The notes under the pieces: model-generated | What the model was told of the DNA's origin: nothing | Database searches by the model: none | The model's input: only the letters and a program-made list of their open reading frames with translations | Made by a program: the position numbers and the translations under genes | Shown here: positions 14,453 to 15,639 of the stretch, piece by piece | How positions within the stretch are numbered: the stretch's first letter is position 1 | Layout of the letters: every line of letters begins with the position of its first letter | Assembly (NCBI GenBank): GCA_030595925.1 | Contig: JAUVLC010000057.1 | Coordinates: forward strand, 1 to 15,639 | Direction of reading: 5' to 3' | DNA length: 15,639 nt | From: Clostridia bacterium | GTDB taxonomy: Bacteria > CBDUZB01 > JAGLHV01

Positions 14453-15485
14453 AATATTCTTTTTAGAAAATATATTGGATTTTTTGTGGCGACAATGGTC
14501 AACTTTAGGTATTGCCGGTAGTGCTCGTTGTGAAGATAGGTGGATTATTGATCCGGAAGCCTTAATAGTTTTTTCATTAAATTTTGCCCGGTATGACTCG
14601 CGGCTTTTTGATGAAATACTTGATTGGCTTATTATAAATGCCAAATGGATTGATATACAACGTCTTCGTGGAATTTTAAAAAATAAAGATGAGACAATAA
14701 GACGCTTGATTAGTGCAGTTGCTTTTTTAATTTCTAAAGAAGCAAAAACATATCAGCGTAAATGGAGACCACTCGGATTATCCCAAATGCCTGATTCTGT
14801 AACTCAATATGATATACTCTTCAAAACAAAAGAAGGCAAAGACCATCCAAAATCTATGGAACAGGCTGATATATTTTTCAGCTATGGTTTTATCAGGAAA
14901 CCTTTTAAATTACGCAAAATGTCAAAGCCGATACCAATAACTATAAAAAGTAATATTCGTTTTTTGTTAAGAGCCCTTTTGGGTATTGGCTCACGTTCAG
15001 AATGTGTTCTTTATCTTTTAACTCACGAAGCAGGACATCCTTCTGAAATTGCTGATGCAATTGGTATTTCTACAAGAGGAACTCAGGATGCTTTGATTGA
15101 ACTCGCAGAAAGTGGATTAGTGCTTACAAGAATAAAAGGTAAAAGAAAACTTGAATACTGGTTTTCACAGAAAAAATGGTGGGAATTTATTACAGGGATG
15201 AATTTTGGAGAAGTAAAAATCCCTTTATGGATTAACTGGATTGTATTATTTTCAGCACTGACAAATGTATGGGATGTACTGCAAGAAGTTGAAAAAACAA
15301 AATCGGAGTATATGCGAAGTTCAAAACTGCGAGAAGCTATGAATACTATAAGTATTGAATTCTCAAACAGTAGGCTTGATTTACCTATAGCTCCGGGGAA
15401 TAATATAACTCCACAAAAGTACGAGGATGAATTTCAAAATTTTATAATAAAAGTTTTAGGAGCAAAGAGTGACACAAATAGATAG
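14433..15485 (+). CDS. Winged-helix DNA-binding protein paired with the nucleotidyltransferase
   Basis: 350 residues from the ATG at 14433, with AGGA (14422-14425) 7 nt upstream. The N-terminal part (15-100) carries the pattern DPEALIVFSLNFARYDSRLFDEILDWL in pieces around residues 40-66, followed by IQRLRGIL; I recognise this as a recurrent uncharacterised domain seen beside DUF6036 nucleotidyltransferases. Residues ~187-247 form a winged helix: SECVLYLLTHEAGHPSEIA, then IGISTRGTQDALIELAESG as the turn and recognition helix, then a basic wing RIKGKRKLEYW. A helical C-terminus contains WINWIVLFSALTNVWDVLQE. There is no signal peptide; the protein should be cytoplasmic and bind DNA. It overlaps the nucleotidyltransferase segment by 20 bp and hsdS by 17 bp, indicating translational coupling. 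An antitoxin-like or autoregulatory role is inference only. Confidence 0.75.
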   Translation: MLQKNFKIFFLENILDFLWRQWSTLGIAGSARCEDRWIIDPEALIVFSLNFARYDSRLFDEILDWLIINAKWIDIQRLRGILKNKDETIRRLISAVAFLISKEAKTYQRKWRPLGLSQMPDSVTQYDILFKTKEGKDHPKSMEQADIFFSYGFIRKPFKLRKMSKPIPITIKSNIRFLLRALLGIGSRSECVLYLLTHEAGHPSEIADAIGISTRGTQDALIELAESGLVLTRIKGKRKLEYWFSQKKWWEFITGMNFGEVKIPLWINWIVLFSALTNVWDVLQEVEKTKSEYMRSSKLREAMNTISIEFSNSRLDLPIAPGNNITPQKYEDEFQNFIIKVLGAKSDTNR

Positions 15486-15639
15486 TTTAAAAACAGAAAA
15501 GAAATTCAAAAAAACCGAAATTGGAGAGATTCCTGTAGATTGGAATTGTAATAGTTTGGATGAAATTTCAAAGGAAATATATAAATATCCTACTTATTAT
15601 AGTATAGAATATGTAGATAAGGGGATTCCTGAGGTTAGG
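15469..15639 (+). CDS. hsdS: Type I restriction specificity subunit HsdS (3' partial)
   Basis: A GTG at 15469 with AGGAG (15458-15462) 6 nt upstream opens a frame that runs to the window end. It encodes 57 residues beginning VTQIDSLKTEKK and containing KKTEIGEIPVDWN, the N-terminal signature that precedes the first target recognition domain of HsdS (usually TEIGEIPVDWEV). HsdS selects the bipartite DNA target and binds HsdM. The start overlaps the end of the winged-helix gene by 17 bp, which places it in the same operon. Its remaining domains, and presumably hsdR, lie beyond the window; no hsdR is visible on the left side. Confidence 0.85.
   Translation, partial: MTQIDSLKTEKKFKKTEIGEIPVDWNCNSLDEISKEIYKYPTYYSIEYVDKGIPEVR

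Noticed and set aside
14378-14644. Minus-strand 88-residue frame
   Set aside because: It lies opposite the nucleotidyltransferase end and winged-helix start, both supported by protein motifs.
13868-15485. General reassignment of TAG in this organism
   Set aside because: TAG terminates the GlmU-like gene (9868) and the winged-helix gene (15483) just where the next gene starts or overlaps, so it behaves as a normal stop.

Overview
The window is AT-rich and gene-dense. It encodes at least two secreted beta-barrel-type proteins plus cell-wall precursor enzymes, so it most likely comes from a diderm (Gram-negative) bacterium. The mix of a very large DUF11/SdrD_B-containing outer-membrane protein, a phage-fibre-like decapeptide-repeat protein and a GlmU-like acetyltransferase without its uridylyltransferase half is typical of uncultured lineages such as Omnitrophota. 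No rRNA or marker tree supports a phylum call, so this is only a suggestion. TAA and TAG both appear to act as ordinary stops.

Region 1 (1-2041) is the 3' part of a gene open at the left edge. It encodes arrays of 9, 11 and 14 near-identical decapeptides (type xDANVTTAKI) joined by a conserved 59-residue linker, then a non-repetitive C-terminal domain. Region 2 (2153-7948) is one gene for a ~1930-residue protein: signal peptide, beta/Ig-like modules, a DUF11 domain, an SdrD_B-like domain and a ~900-residue predicted outer-membrane barrel. A small convergent gene (8148-8654, minus) encodes another secreted, probably barrel-forming protein.

Region 3 (8655-11224) starts with a textbook sigma70 promoter (TTGACA-17-TATAAT). 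It drives a two-gene unit: a left-handed beta-helix acetyltransferase related to the GlmU C-terminal half, then phosphoglucosamine mutase GlmM. Together they fit amino-sugar activation for peptidoglycan and outer-envelope glycans.

Region 4 (11225-12377) is accessory. Two 39-bp inverted repeats (35/39 identical) at 11263-11301 and 12137-12175 bracket about 0.9 kb. Inside lie a GC-richer, hairpin-rich segment that looks like structured RNA (possibly a group II intron remnant), one 112-residue orphan ORF, a 10-bp inverted repeat just after its stop, and a strong 24-bp-arm palindrome. No transposase is seen.

Region 5 (12378-15639) is a type I restriction-modification operon running off the right edge: hsdM, then two genes not normally part of the HsdRMS core, then the start of hsdS. 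The inserted pair is a DUF6036/AbiEii-like nucleotidyltransferase and a 350-residue winged-helix protein. The nucleotidyltransferase frame is cut by an in-frame TAG at 14357; 30 further family-like codons follow in the same frame to 14452, overlapping the next gene. Overlaps, tight spacing and good Shine-Dalgarno sites suggest that all four genes are translated from one transcript. The most noteworthy points are this nested module, its amber codon, and the inverted-repeat-bounded element just upstream.
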